From: Chitinibacter sp. FCG-7
GTDB lineage: Bacteria > Pseudomonadota > Gammaproteobacteria > Burkholderiales > Chitinibacteraceae
NCBI RefSeq assembly: GCF_040047665.1
Contig: NZ_CP157355.1
Location: 1,922,001 to 1,986,000, forward strand
Direction: 5' to 3'
Length of the DNA stretch: 64,000 bases
Of this stretch, positions 50,624-58,642 are shown one piece after another. A model generated the notes under the pieces. The model had not been told where the DNA came from. It was given only the letters and a program-made list of their open reading frames with translations, and did no database searches. Made by a program: the position numbers and the translations under genes. Position 1 is the stretch's first letter. Each line of letters starts with the position of its first letter.

Positions 50624-51508
50624 TTACTTAGTGGCTTGAGCATAGTTTGATTGACCTGCATCAATAAAGCGCATGGGGTTTTGCGCCACGCCGCGATAGC
50701 GGATTTCAAAGTGCAGATGAGGCCCTGTTGAGCGCCCAGTACTGCCTAGCAACGCAACTTTCTGCCCTGCCTGCACCGTGTCTCCGCTTTTGACCAGCAA
50801 CTGGCTGGCGTGGGCGTATCGGCTGGTCAAATCTTTACCATGATCAAGCTCGACCATATTACCATATTGGGGATGGTAAGCTGCATACACGACCTTACCT
50901 GTGGCGGCGGCTACAATTGGCGTGCCGGTATCGCCCTGATAATCGATGCCTTCATGGAAAACCTGCGTGCCGCGAAACGGATCAACGCGCCAGCCAAAGC
51001 TGGAAGATTGCGGTGCAATGGAGAGCGGCGAGCGGCGTGGCAGATAGCTGGCATCCGGGGCAATCAGGATAGCCTCGGCTAGGGTAAGCTGATCGATCAT
51101 CGCCGCCATTTTGGCGTCGGTATCCTGCAGCAGATTGCGCAGGCCGGAGACCGCAAACGGTTGGCCATCGTGCGCTAGGCCGCCTTGTGGTGCGGGGTTT
51201 TTGCTCAGGAAAGGCTGGATGTCGATACCGGTTTTATCGCCCACGCGATTGGCCAGACTATCCAGACGCGTCAGCTTGGCTTGCAGCTCGCCCACCTGGA
51301 CAGCCAGCGCATCAATTTCGTTTTGCCGCGCGTGCTGGCCGGGCATCAGGCGCAGTAATGGCTCTACCCGGTTGGGCGCAAACAGCATGCCCAGACCAAA
51401 GGCGGCGGCACCAATCAGTACGGTGATAGCCAGACTTAAAGCACCCAGCTCGCGCGGGCCCAATGAAATGGCTTTGTCCAGCCGATGCGAGACCACAATG
51501 ATATTCAT
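50624..51508 (-). CDS. M23-family murein metalloendopeptidase
   Basis: A 294-residue envelope protein. One N-terminal membrane helix (LGALSLAITVLIGAAAFGLG) is followed by a coiled coil (QNEIDALAVQVGELQAKL) and a LytM/M23 domain at about residues 165-280. Zinc-site motifs are intact: FHEGIDYQG (HxxxD), YGNMVELDHGKDLTSRYAHA and GPHLHFEIRY (HxH). It probably cleaves peptidoglycan cross-bridges. Its start codon lies 14 nt from the divergent dciA start. Confidence 0.92.
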   Translation of the reverse strand: MNIIVVSHRLDKAISLGPRELGALSLAITVLIGAAAFGLGMLFAPNRVEPLLRLMPGQHARQNEIDALAVQVGELQAKLTRLDSLANRVGDKTGIDIQPFLSKNPAPQGGLAHDGQPFAVSGLRNLLQDTDAKMAAMIDQLTLAEAILIAPDASYLPRRSPLSIAPQSSSFGWRVDPFRGTQVFHEGIDYQGDTGTPIVAAATGKVVYAAYHPQYGNMVELDHGKDLTSRYAHASQLLVKSGDTVQAGQKVALLGSTGRSTGPHLHFEIRYRGVAQNPMRFIDAGQSNYAQATK

Positions 51509-51522
51509 TGGAATCCTTTGAA

Positions 51523-51960
51523 ATGACTAAAAACGCTAATTTTTCCCAACTGGTCGAAGGCGATTACCAACTTAAGCGGCTGGTCAAACAGCTCGATCAA
51601 CTCAATCATTTGCTGCAGATTGTCCGCTCGGCCGTTGCACCGGAATTAGCCCGGGTGTGCCAGGGCACGGCTTGGTCGGGCAGCACCTTGCTGGTGGCGG
51701 TGCCCGGTAGCGCAGCGGCCACGCGTTTGCGACAGGCCGAGCCAGCGATATTGGCTGCGTTGGGTCAAGCTGGGGTGCACGCTACCGCAATCCGCGCCAA
51801 GGTGCAAGTATCACTGCAGCAGGGAAATCCGATGCAAACCAAGACCTTACGCATGACTGAACCCGCCAAAGCCGCGTTTGGCCAGCTGCAAACCCAAGTC
51901 GATGATCCCGAGCTGAAAGCCGCGCTGGCCAATCTGCTGCGCCACCATCAGAAGAAGTGA
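51523..51960 (+). CDS. dciA: DciA-like DUF721 helicase-loader protein
   Basis: A 145-residue protein with an N-terminal DUF721 domain (LNHLLQIVRSAVAPELARVC, GSTLLVAVPGSAAATRLRQA). DciA is the bacterial loader of the replicative helicase DnaB where DnaC is absent. The C-terminal half (QTQVDDPELKAALANLLRHH) is helical. It lies divergent from the M23 peptidase next to secA, a common arrangement in betaproteobacteria. ATG 51523 is chosen; a TTG start at 51508 would overlap the other gene's start. Confidence 0.82.
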   Translation: MTKNANFSQLVEGDYQLKRLVKQLDQLNHLLQIVRSAVAPELARVCQGTAWSGSTLLVAVPGSAAATRLRQAEPAILAALGQAGVHATAIRAKVQVSLQQGNPMQTKTLRMTEPAKAAFGQLQTQVDDPELKAALANLLRHHQKK

Positions 51961-52000
51961 TCGCGTCTGGGTTTTTGTCAGTGATTTGTTTGTGGGGTAT

Positions 52001-52050
52001 GGGGTATTGCCATGTGGCTATTGCTTGACATTGCTTGCAGCAATATACCC
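52001..52050. repeat. GGGTAT palindromic repeat, copy 12
   Basis: The left arm GGGTATTGCCATGTGGC and right arm GCTTGCAGCAATATACCC. A stray GGGGTAT half-arm lies just before it. Confidence 0.8.
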
Positions 52051-52115
52051 GTATTCAAGGCGCAATGTTCAGATGACGTGTTGATGGTTTTTTGGACTGC
52101 GGAATCGCTTTTATT

Positions 52116-52213
52116 CCCTCTCCCTTGACGGGAGAGGGCTAGGGTGAGGGTGTAATGTTGAATTGATCGTTAAGACCACCCCCATCCCAACTTTCCCCGG
52201 TTAAGGGGGAAGG
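52116..52213. repeat. inverted pair of REP-type elements
   Basis: The first unit is the stem CCCTCTCCC (52116-52124) / GGGAGAGGG (52130-52138) with the foot CTAGGGTGAGGG. The second faces the opposite way: foot CCACCCCCATCCCAA (52176-52190), then stem CTTTCCCC / GGGGAAGG. The C-rich foot plus palindrome is the common proteobacterial REP pattern. Confidence 0.75.
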
Positions 52214-52277
52214 GGCTAGTTCAGCTCATTTTCAATCATATCAACACCAAATCCGACCTCAGGCACAAATCCCGGGC

Positions 52278-52430
52278 AAAAAAAACGGGCGCCGATTTTG
52301 CAAAAGGCGCCCGGTCAACAGGGAGGAGATGAGCAAAATGCACACTTGCATTGCACACATGAAATCAGAGTGGGGGTGCGCCCCGTGGTTCCCAAGCCCT
52401 AGTGTAAATATTCACATCTTTACCCCTGTT
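52278..52430 (-). ncRNA. candidate small RNA ending in an orphan terminator
   Basis: On the minus strand a perfect intrinsic terminator (CGGGCGCC 52286-52293 with GGCGCCCG 52306-52313, then eight U from 52285-52278) lies far from any minus-strand gene: the next one upstream is beyond 57 kb. The sequence just before it reads CATCTCCTCCCTG, an anti-Shine-Dalgarno-like stretch typical of trans-acting small RNAs. The 5' end and promoter are not resolved; the start given is a guess. The rest of the 52.05-52.56 kb gap holds only the REP pair. Confidence 0.45.
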
Positions 52431-52518
52431 TGATGACGGACTTCAGTGCAGGGCCGCCGGGCTGATAGAGGCAAGGATAAATGTGAGCCTGCCCGCCACA
52501 TTTGACAGTGCTTACGAC

Positions 52519-52524
52519 TATAAT
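52519..52524 (+). promoter_or_regulatory. -10 box likely serving uppP
   Basis: A consensus TATAAT 36 nt before the uppP start. A TTGACA lies at 52502 but only 11 nt away, too close to act as its -35 element. Confidence 0.4.
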
Positions 52525-52559
52525 CGCGCACCATTGACAATCAACTGCACGGGCAAGAC

Positions 52560-53384
52560 ATGGATCCGATTCTGTTATTTCACTCCCTGATCATGGGCCT
52601 GGTCGAAGGGATTACCGAGTTTTTGCCGATCTCATCCACTGGCCATTTGATTCTCACGGGCGATTTGCTCAATTTCCTTTCCAAAGACAAGCGCAATGTC
52701 TACGAAATCTTTATCCAGCTCGGCGCCATGCTGGCGGTAATCTGGGAATACCGCGCCAAAATTGGCCGCACTTTTCAAGGCGTCAGCCATGCGGGCAGCG
52801 AGCGCAATTTGCTGTTGGGCATTGTCATCGCCTTTATCCCTGCTGCGATCTTGGGCAAGCTGTTTTCCGAGCACATCAAGGCGGTATTATTTAACCCGAT
52901 TGCCGTCTCGATTGCCTTTATCGTCGGTGGCCTGATTATTCTGTGGGCGGAAAAACGCCAGCACACGGTCAGCGTGGAAACGGTGGACGACCTGAGTTTG
53001 AAAGACGCGCTGAAAGTCGGTCTGTGCCAGTGTCTGGCGCTGATCCCCGGCACCAGCCGCTCGGGCGCGACCATTATTGGTGGCATGTTTCTGGGGCTCT
53101 CGCGCAAGGCAGCCACCGAATTTTCCTTTTTTCTGGGCATCCCCACGCTGGGCGCAGCGTCGATTTACAGCTTGATCAAGCACCGCCATGTGCTCGATAG
53201 CCCCGACATCGGTATCTTTGCCGTTGGCTTTGTCTCGTCGTTCATCTTTGCCTTTATCGCCATCCGCGCGCTGATCCGCTTTATCTCAACCCACACCTTT
53301 GTTGTATTTGCTTGGTATCGCATCGCCTTTGGCCTGATCGTACTGGCCACCTGGCATTTTGGCTGGGTGAACTGGAATGCCTAG
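52560..53384 (+). CDS. uppP: undecaprenyl-diphosphate phosphatase
   Basis: A 274-residue membrane enzyme (UppP/BacA) recycling the lipid carrier for peptidoglycan and other envelope polymers; overproduction gives bacitracin resistance. The catalytic motif GLVEGITEFLPISSTGHLIL lies at residues 14-33, and the second motif LIPGTSRSGATIIGGM near residue 160 has the active-site Arg/Ser. About eight membrane helices are seen. The TAG stop is followed at once by a GGGTAT repeat. Confidence 0.96.
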   Translation: MDPILLFHSLIMGLVEGITEFLPISSTGHLILTGDLLNFLSKDKRNVYEIFIQLGAMLAVIWEYRAKIGRTFQGVSHAGSERNLLLGIVIAFIPAAILGKLFSEHIKAVLFNPIAVSIAFIVGGLIILWAEKRQHTVSVETVDDLSLKDALKVGLCQCLALIPGTSRSGATIIGGMFLGLSRKAATEFSFFLGIPTLGAASIYSLIKHRHVLDSPDIGIFAVGFVSSFIFAFIAIRALIRFISTHTFVVFAWYRIAFGLIVLATWHFGWVNWNA

Positions 53385-53435
53385 GGGGTATTTCTCTTTA
53401 GGCCTTGATTGATATTTGTTTTAGTTAGATACCCC
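53385..53435. repeat. GGGTAT palindromic repeat, copy 13
   Basis: The left arm GGGGTATTTCTCTTTAG directly follows the uppP stop; the right arm TTTAGTTAGATACCCC shares its CCCC with the terminator stem. Confidence 0.7.
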
Positions 53436-53458
53436 ATGTGATGCATGGGGTTTTTTTA
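53432..53458 (+). terminator. uppP terminator
   Basis: CCCCATG (53432-53438), TGATG, CATGGGG (53444-53450) and seven T. Confidence 0.88.
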
Positions 53459-53615
53459 TTCGCCACATTTTTGGCAATCAATCCGCCACAAATCGGGTTG
53501 TTGGTGATTGTTAGAGTCGTCCCGCTTGCCGCATTACAACAAATCCACATTGATCGCTTACAGATTTAATTTAAATGAGTAAGATTTGTGTTTTATTTGA
53601 TCAGGTCATCCAGTC

Positions 53616-54872
53616 ATGAAAAGCGTTGCTTGTGCATTTTCGGTACTTATTTTGGCTGCATGCGGTGGTGGGGGTGGTAGTGAGATTGCTGGCGGTAGCA
53701 ACGAAATAAAAAAAGCCGCTCAGGCGTTCTCTGCCAGCAGTCTGGATAATATTGCCGATAGCGAATTGGCCGCTTTTGGTAACGCGGTGGGTGACAAAAA
53801 AATTGTGGTGCTCACCGAGCCGACTCATGGTGTGGCGCAGGCGCTGGACCTGAACGCGCGTTTGATCCGCTACCTGCACGAGCAAAAAGGCTTTGATGTA
53901 CTGCTGATTGAAAGTGGTCTGTTTGATGTGGTCAATATGAATGAGTTAAAGCAATCGCGTGCCATTCCGTTTACCCAGTCTGCGCCCGGTCGTACTTATT
54001 ATGGTTTTTCGCGTGATGCGCATGGGCAAAAAATCTTTGCTTATGTCGATCAAACGCAAAAGACCAGCAAGCCACTGAGCTTGGCCGGTATTGAAGTGAT
54101 GATGGAAGGTGTGGCCTCAACGGGATTATTTGTTTCCCGGCTGGAAGCTAGGCTGCAAGCGCGCAATGCATCGCTGCTGCGGGATCCGGAATGGCAAACG
54201 TATAAAGTGATCGCTCAGCGCTTAACAAGCAATCCGGAATACACCGATGCGCCAGTTGAGCTGCCTGCCTTTAAGCGGGTGCAGGAGCTAGTTAAGGCGG
54301 AGTTTTGTACTGCGCCAGCAAGTCAGGAATCGCACTTTGAATCGGACGGCTTCTGGTGCCGGGCAGTCCACAGCCTGAGCGGCACCATGGGCTATGTGTG
54401 GAGCAAGCCCAAGCAGCTTGATTACAATGAGCGCGGTTTTGTCGCTGGCCATAACGCCGCCTGGCTGATAGATCGACCTTTTGCGGGTAAAAAAGTAATC
54501 GTACTGACCCATGCCCTGCATGGCTTTGCAGCGGGTTCCGAGCTGAAAACCAGCACAGGCAAGGTTTTGGCTGATCGTTATCCGGGGCAAATCCACACCA
54601 GCCATATCACGGCCAGCAAGGTCTTTGATCCTAATGAGGCAACTGTCAAAGGGACGCTAGAGTTCGAGCTCGATCAGCTGGGCCAATTTGCCTACATGAG
54701 TTACCCGGCTGATGCGGCAACACGCAATCTGCTGCAAGGTAGCAGTGTGCGGGAGGTCAATTTTGTTCCGCAAACCCCTAACCGGTTTGGTAGCGCTTAT
54801 CAGAGCTTGTTTTATGTGCGGCAAGTGAATTTCACGACCCCAGACTGGAGTGGCTACCCAACTATCTATTGA
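53616..54872 (+). CDS. erythromycin-esterase-like lipoprotein
   Basis: A 418-residue exported lipoprotein: lipobox LILAAC at residues 11-16, then a Gly/Ser linker. The body belongs to the erythromycin esterase/EreA-like superfamily (TIKI/EreA fold), with VVLTEPTHGVAQAL near residue 65, LLIESGLFDVV, and GFVAGHNAAWLIDRPFAGKK near residue 275. EreA hydrolyses macrolide lactones, but most homologues are uncharacterised and the family Glu/His pattern is only partly visible here. No resistance role should be assumed. Confidence 0.75.
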   Translation: MKSVACAFSVLILAACGGGGGSEIAGGSNEIKKAAQAFSASSLDNIADSELAAFGNAVGDKKIVVLTEPTHGVAQALDLNARLIRYLHEQKGFDVLLIESGLFDVVNMNELKQSRAIPFTQSAPGRTYYGFSRDAHGQKIFAYVDQTQKTSKPLSLAGIEVMMEGVASTGLFVSRLEARLQARNASLLRDPEWQTYKVIAQRLTSNPEYTDAPVELPAFKRVQELVKAEFCTAPASQESHFESDGFWCRAVHSLSGTMGYVWSKPKQLDYNERGFVAGHNAAWLIDRPFAGKKVIVLTHALHGFAAGSELKTSTGKVLADRYPGQIHTSHITASKVFDPNEATVKGTLEFELDQLGQFAYMSYPADAATRNLLQGSSVREVNFVPQTPNRFGSAYQSLFYVRQVNFTTPDWSGYPTIY

Positions 54873-55255
54873 TGCGTGCAGTCAAGGTACGAGTGCTGGT
54901 TCGGGTCGGGCGAGCAATAGCAATGTAAGTGGAAATGATGGGTATTGCCCTGTAGTCTTTTAATTGCATGGCATATGGAGCAATACCCGGTGAAGATGGT
55001 GTTTTTCTCACTGCATCGATTCCCGTAAAAAGTGGCTTACGACAGCTCTGAATGTCTTGGCAAAGCCTAGGCCTAGAAATAGGGCTTTGAATTTCAACGC
55101 CTTGTTGCTTTGTGCCCCTGGCGTCTGCTCCCAGAGGGCGTTGCTTCGAGGGCTGGGGTTGCTATTGAAGCCTCGACCTATTGCGATGACACGGAGTTTC
55201 ACCAATCCCGTTGCCGGACTTTGCAGTGATATAGTGGCCTTTCTTTTCCGGGGGC
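54873..55255. other. 383-nt gene-free stretch
   Basis: It contains repeat copy 14 at 54940 and no supported gene. A minus-strand open frame (55008-55508) covers much of it but overlaps the start of the M14 peptidase and lacks start signals. The part 55010-55250 is compositionally distinct and may be another repeat type with only one copy here. Confidence 0.5.
54940..54988. repeat. GGGTAT palindromic repeat, copy 14
   Basis: The left arm GGGTATTGCCCTGTAG and right arm CATATGGAGCAATACCC, 49 nt. Confidence 0.8.
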
Positions 55256-56194
55256 ATGATGCAGTCACACACTCTTTATCCGATTGGTACACCCGCTCAA
55301 CCCTGGTCGGCAGCCGAGCGGGCGCAGTGGTTGAGCCGTCAGCAGATTCGGCGCAGTTACGCGGATGAGGTTGTTTCGCGTTTGCAAGCGAGCATGCCCG
55401 CAGCCGGGGTGCTGGTGCAATATGGCGAGCTGGATTATCCAAGTCTGGGCTTGCCGCGCTATCCATTATTTGCGGTGCGCAGCCGCGTGTGGCAGCCCCA
55501 GCGCCCAACTGCGTTGATTACCGGTGGCGTTCATGGGTACGAAACCAGCGGTGTCCATGGCGCTTTACAATTTATTGCCGAGGCTTTTGAGGTCTGCAGC
55601 GAGCGGCTTAATCTGCTAGTGCTGCCGTGCATCAGCCCGTGGGCTTATGAAACCATTAATCGCTGGAATCCGCTGACGCTCGATCCAAACCGGCATTTCT
55701 ATTCCGCCAGCCCGGCGCAGGAGGCGGCTGCGGCAATGGCTTGTGTGGCCGAGTATGCACCACACGTTGATCTGCATATTGATCTGCACGAGACCACCAA
55801 TACCGACAATAGCGAGTTTGGCCCGGCCAAGGCCGCACGGGACGGTGTGGCGTTTGACTGGCATGAGATTCCGGACGGGTTTTATCTGGTGGGCGACACC
55901 GAGCGCGCCGAGCCGCAATTTCAGCACGCGCTGATTCAGGCCGTTGCGCAGGTCACTCATATTGCGCAGCCTGACAAGCACGGCTGCCTGATTGGTGAGC
56001 CGCTGCAGCAGCATGGTGTGATCAACAATCCCAAGCGTCAGTTGGGGCTGTGTGGCGGGATGAGCGCTGCCCGCTATGTCACAACTACCGAGGTTTATCC
56101 CGACAGCCCGCAAGCCACGGCGGAGCAATGCAATCGCGCCCAGCTGGCCACTATTGTGGCGGCGATTGATTATCTACTGCGTGAGAGAGCGTGA
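55256..56194 (+). CDS. M14-family zinc carboxypeptidase-like protein
   Basis: A 312-residue cytoplasmic protein (no signal peptide) of the M14 / succinylglutamate-desuccinylase-like superfamily. Zinc ligands are in GGVHGYETSGVHG (HxxE) and HVDLHIDLHETTN (His), with LDPNRHFY as the substrate Asn-Arg motif between them and a late Glu in VTTTEVYPD. The substrate is unknown. It starts at ATG 55256 or 55259. The EamA gene follows after 3 nt. Confidence 0.8.
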   Translation: MMQSHTLYPIGTPAQPWSAAERAQWLSRQQIRRSYADEVVSRLQASMPAAGVLVQYGELDYPSLGLPRYPLFAVRSRVWQPQRPTALITGGVHGYETSGVHGALQFIAEAFEVCSERLNLLVLPCISPWAYETINRWNPLTLDPNRHFYSASPAQEAAAAMACVAEYAPHVDLHIDLHETTNTDNSEFGPAKAARDGVAFDWHEIPDGFYLVGDTERAEPQFQHALIQAVAQVTHIAQPDKHGCLIGEPLQQHGVINNPKRQLGLCGGMSAARYVTTTEVYPDSPQATAEQCNRAQLATIVAAIDYLLRERA

Positions 56195-56197
56195 AGG

Positions 56198-57079
56198 ATG
56201 AGCGCACAACGCCGTACCGGCCTCTTGCTGATCGTGATTTCTGCCATCGCCTTTGGCTGGATGCCGATTTTTGGCGTCTGGGCTTTGGGCGCAGATGGGG
56301 CTGGCGGGGTCAATACCCAAGGCTTGCTGCTGATCCGCTTTAGCGTGGCGGCGCTGGTGATGGCGGTGGTGATGCTGCTGCGTCGTGCGCAGTGGCCGCG
56401 CGGGCGGGTGTTGCTCGGTTTGATGGCAATGGGCGGTTTGGGTTATGTCGGGCAAGCCTTTTGTTATTTTTCAGCGCTGCAATATGGCTCGGCCGCACTG
56501 GCGGCCTTGCTGCTGTATGTGTATCCGGTTCTGGTAACGCTGGTGTGTGCATGGTGGCTGAAAGAAAAACTCTCACGCCGCACGATGGTTGCGCTGGTGC
56601 TGGCCTCGGTCAGCCTGCTGCTGACGATTGGCCCGGCAGGCGGGCAGGCGCTGGGTGTGATGTTTGGTTTGCTCGCGGCGCTGATTTATTCGGGCTACAT
56701 TCTGCTCGGCAGCCGCCTGACCCCCATCGCCGGGGCTTTGCCAGCAGCGACGGTGGTGATGATCTCGGCGGCGGGGAGTTTGTGGCTGACGACGCTCTGG
56801 CATAGCCCAAGCTGGCCGGTTAGCGCCAACAGCTGGCTGGCCTGTCTGGCCATTGCGCTGGTTTCTACCGTGGTGGCGATTTTTGCCTTTTTAGCCGGGC
56901 TCGATTATCTATCCGCCAGCGAAGCCTCAACGCTGTCTACGCTGGAGCCGGTGGTCAGCGTGCTGCTGGCCGCGCTGATTCTGGGCGAGCACCTGTCATT
57001 CTGGCAATGGATAGGTGGGGGTGGTATCTTGCTGTGTGCCATTCTGATTGCGACGAACAAGGTAATACCCTCTGAGTAA
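56198..57079 (+). CDS. EamA/DMT-superfamily transporter
   Basis: A 293-residue membrane protein with ten helices in two EamA repeats. Typical segments are FSALQYGSAALAALLLYVYP in the first half and LSASEASTLSTLEPVVSVLL then LILGEHLSFWQWIGGGGIL in the second. It is probably an exporter of amino acids or other metabolites; the substrate is not known. It is probably co-transcribed with the M14 peptidase gene. Confidence 0.88.
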   Translation: MSAQRRTGLLLIVISAIAFGWMPIFGVWALGADGAGGVNTQGLLLIRFSVAALVMAVVMLLRRAQWPRGRVLLGLMAMGGLGYVGQAFCYFSALQYGSAALAALLLYVYPVLVTLVCAWWLKEKLSRRTMVALVLASVSLLLTIGPAGGQALGVMFGLLAALIYSGYILLGSRLTPIAGALPAATVVMISAAGSLWLTTLWHSPSWPVSANSWLACLAIALVSTVVAIFAFLAGLDYLSASEASTLSTLEPVVSVLLAALILGEHLSFWQWIGGGGILLCAILIATNKVIPSE

Positions 57080-57095
57080 TCGGCCTAGCTTGGCC

Positions 57096-58052
57096 TCAGT
57101 GTTGCCCCGCGGCGGGCGAGGTTTGGAATTGGCGAAACTCACCGGGCGTCATGCCGGTCCACTGCTTAAATAGCCGGGAAAAATGCGCCTGATCGGCAAA
57201 GCCGCACACAAAACCAATTTCGGCGGTACTGATTGTCGTCGATGCGAGCAGCAGCTCACTGGCGGCCTGAACGCGAACGCTTTGCACTAGCGAGGAAAAA
57301 TCAGCGCCGCTGTGCTGCAGCTGACGCTGCAAGGAACGCGGCGACAGCGCCTGCGCTTGAGCCACCTGGCCCAGCGTCAGATCGAGTAGCCCCAGTTGGC
57401 GCATGCTCGCCTTGGTGCGTTCGATCACCGACTCCGACTGAGCAGGCCTTGCATCTGCTGCTTCGGGCTGGTTGCAGCCCGTCGTCCAGTGCAGATACCA
57501 GTTGGTCCGCACCACCAGGGCGTCGGTATTGACCGTCTGCGCGGGATAAATATACACCGCCTGATCAGCTTGCCCGCTGGCGCTCAGCCGAATCTCGCGC
57601 AGGCCCAGCTGGTGCAGTAGCGCGCACAGCACGCCGAGAATCAGCAAATCTTCTTCTAGGCTCGGCGGCGGGCCGCTGCGGGCGTGGTGGCTAATGCAGG
57701 CTTGCTGATGCGTGATCTCGCAACGGGTGTAATGCCGACTGTGGACGTATTTTTCGAGGCGTTGCCATTTGCCCAGCAAGGTGTCGGGCGTACTGCCCTG
57801 TAATAGAGCCTTGCCGATTGGCGAGTCGACCAGCTGCTTCACGCCTGCGCCCACGCGCAGCAGGGCAGGCAAACCGTAATCACGGTGGATTTGCTGCAGT
57901 AAGGCCTGCTTGCTCGCGAGGGGAATCCGCTCATGGGTGCCACGGCCCAGCGGAATTGAGGCTTGCAGTGTCAACAGATCAAGCCCCGCGCTAATAATCT
58001 GCAACATGGTGCGGCTGGCAAAATCAGCCTGCATGGTGGCTGGGGTATTCAT
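57096..58052 (-). CDS. AraC-family transcriptional regulator
   Basis: A 318-residue regulator. The N-terminal 200 residues form an arabinose-binding-like variable domain; the C-terminal 100 residues are a double helix-turn-helix (LTLGQVAQAQALSPRSLQRQ and STAEIGFVCGFADQAHFSRL, ending FKQWTGMTPGEFRQ). It overlaps the upstream membrane-protein gene by ATGA, so it may regulate its own operon with the SDR enzyme. Confidence 0.88.
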   Translation of the reverse strand: MNTPATMQADFASRTMLQIISAGLDLLTLQASIPLGRGTHERIPLASKQALLQQIHRDYGLPALLRVGAGVKQLVDSPIGKALLQGSTPDTLLGKWQRLEKYVHSRHYTRCEITHQQACISHHARSGPPPSLEEDLLILGVLCALLHQLGLREIRLSASGQADQAVYIYPAQTVNTDALVVRTNWYLHWTTGCNQPEAADARPAQSESVIERTKASMRQLGLLDLTLGQVAQAQALSPRSLQRQLQHSGADFSSLVQSVRVQAASELLLASTTISTAEIGFVCGFADQAHFSRLFKQWTGMTPGEFRQFQTSPAAGQH

Positions 58053-58624
58053 TGTTTGATCCGCGTATCAAGGTTGGCAATCCATCGTGCCAGCTTTTTT
58101 CCTACGAATGGCAGACGAAGCAGGCGGGCAGGGGCTTTGATGATCAGCGTGGTGAGCGCAGTAAACCAGATCAGTTTGCCGATCAACACCGCGAGCACGA
58201 TGGCCGCCTCGTGCAGCCCTGACATCACCCCCAGCACAATCAAGCTACGAGGTGGCGCTGGCCAGACCGAGAGTACGGCCAGCGCCAGTATGCCATGTGT
58301 TTGTAGCAGCTGTTGCCCAGTGAGCCAGAGCGGGGTGGCGGGCAGGCTAAGTGGCAGTTGCGCAAGTATGGCGAGCACACCGCTGCTGAGCGCAATCAGG
58401 AGTATCGCACCGATTGCTGCAGCGATGGCGAAGGCCAGCACAATCGCGGCTTGCCGCCTAGCCTGCAAGAGACTGAGCACAATCACCGAGCTTTGGCCTG
58501 GCAAGGCCGGAAAAAAGTAGTCGCCAACCGAAAGCGCGGCCAGTGCCGGAATCGCCGCCGGATGCCGTCCATGCTGCTCTAGCCAGGCCAGTAGTCGTGA
58601 TCCACGTAGGTGCGGTTTGCGCAT
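58049..58624 (-). CDS. multi-pass membrane protein, possibly VTT/DedA-like
   Basis: A 191-residue protein with about five hydrophobic segments (ALAALSVGDYFFPALPGQSS, AIVLAFAIAAAIGAILLIAL, LIVLGVMSGLHEAAIVLAVL, LIWFTALTTLIIKAP) and a basic C-terminus. FFPALPGQSSVIVLSLL is vaguely like the DedA/VTT re-entrant motif, but I am not certain. It is the middle gene of an SDR-membrane-AraC operon. Confidence 0.6.
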   Translation of the reverse strand: MRKPHLRGSRLLAWLEQHGRHPAAIPALAALSVGDYFFPALPGQSSVIVLSLLQARRQAAIVLAFAIAAAIGAILLIALSSGVLAILAQLPLSLPATPLWLTGQQLLQTHGILALAVLSVWPAPPRSLIVLGVMSGLHEAAIVLAVLIGKLIWFTALTTLIIKAPARLLRLPFVGKKLARWIANLDTRIKQ

Positions 58625-58642
58625 GTCCAGTATCCGTAGTCC

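Noticed and set aside
52502..52524. TTGACA + TATAAT as a complete uppP promoter
   Set aside because: The spacer is only 11 nt, too short for sigma70; only the -10 box is kept.
53616..54872. Macrolide-resistance gene
   Set aside because: Only superfamily-level resemblance to erythromycin esterase; lipoprotein form and partial motifs do not support a resistance function.
55008..55508. 166-residue minus-strand open frame as a gene
   Set aside because: It overlaps the well-supported M14 peptidase start, has no ribosome site and no recognisable protein features.
57061..57107. GGTAATACCC...TTGCCCC at the EamA 3' end as a decayed GGGTAT repeat
   Set aside because: Length fits but only the inner CTGAG/CTCAG pair and a weak end match; too eroded to claim.
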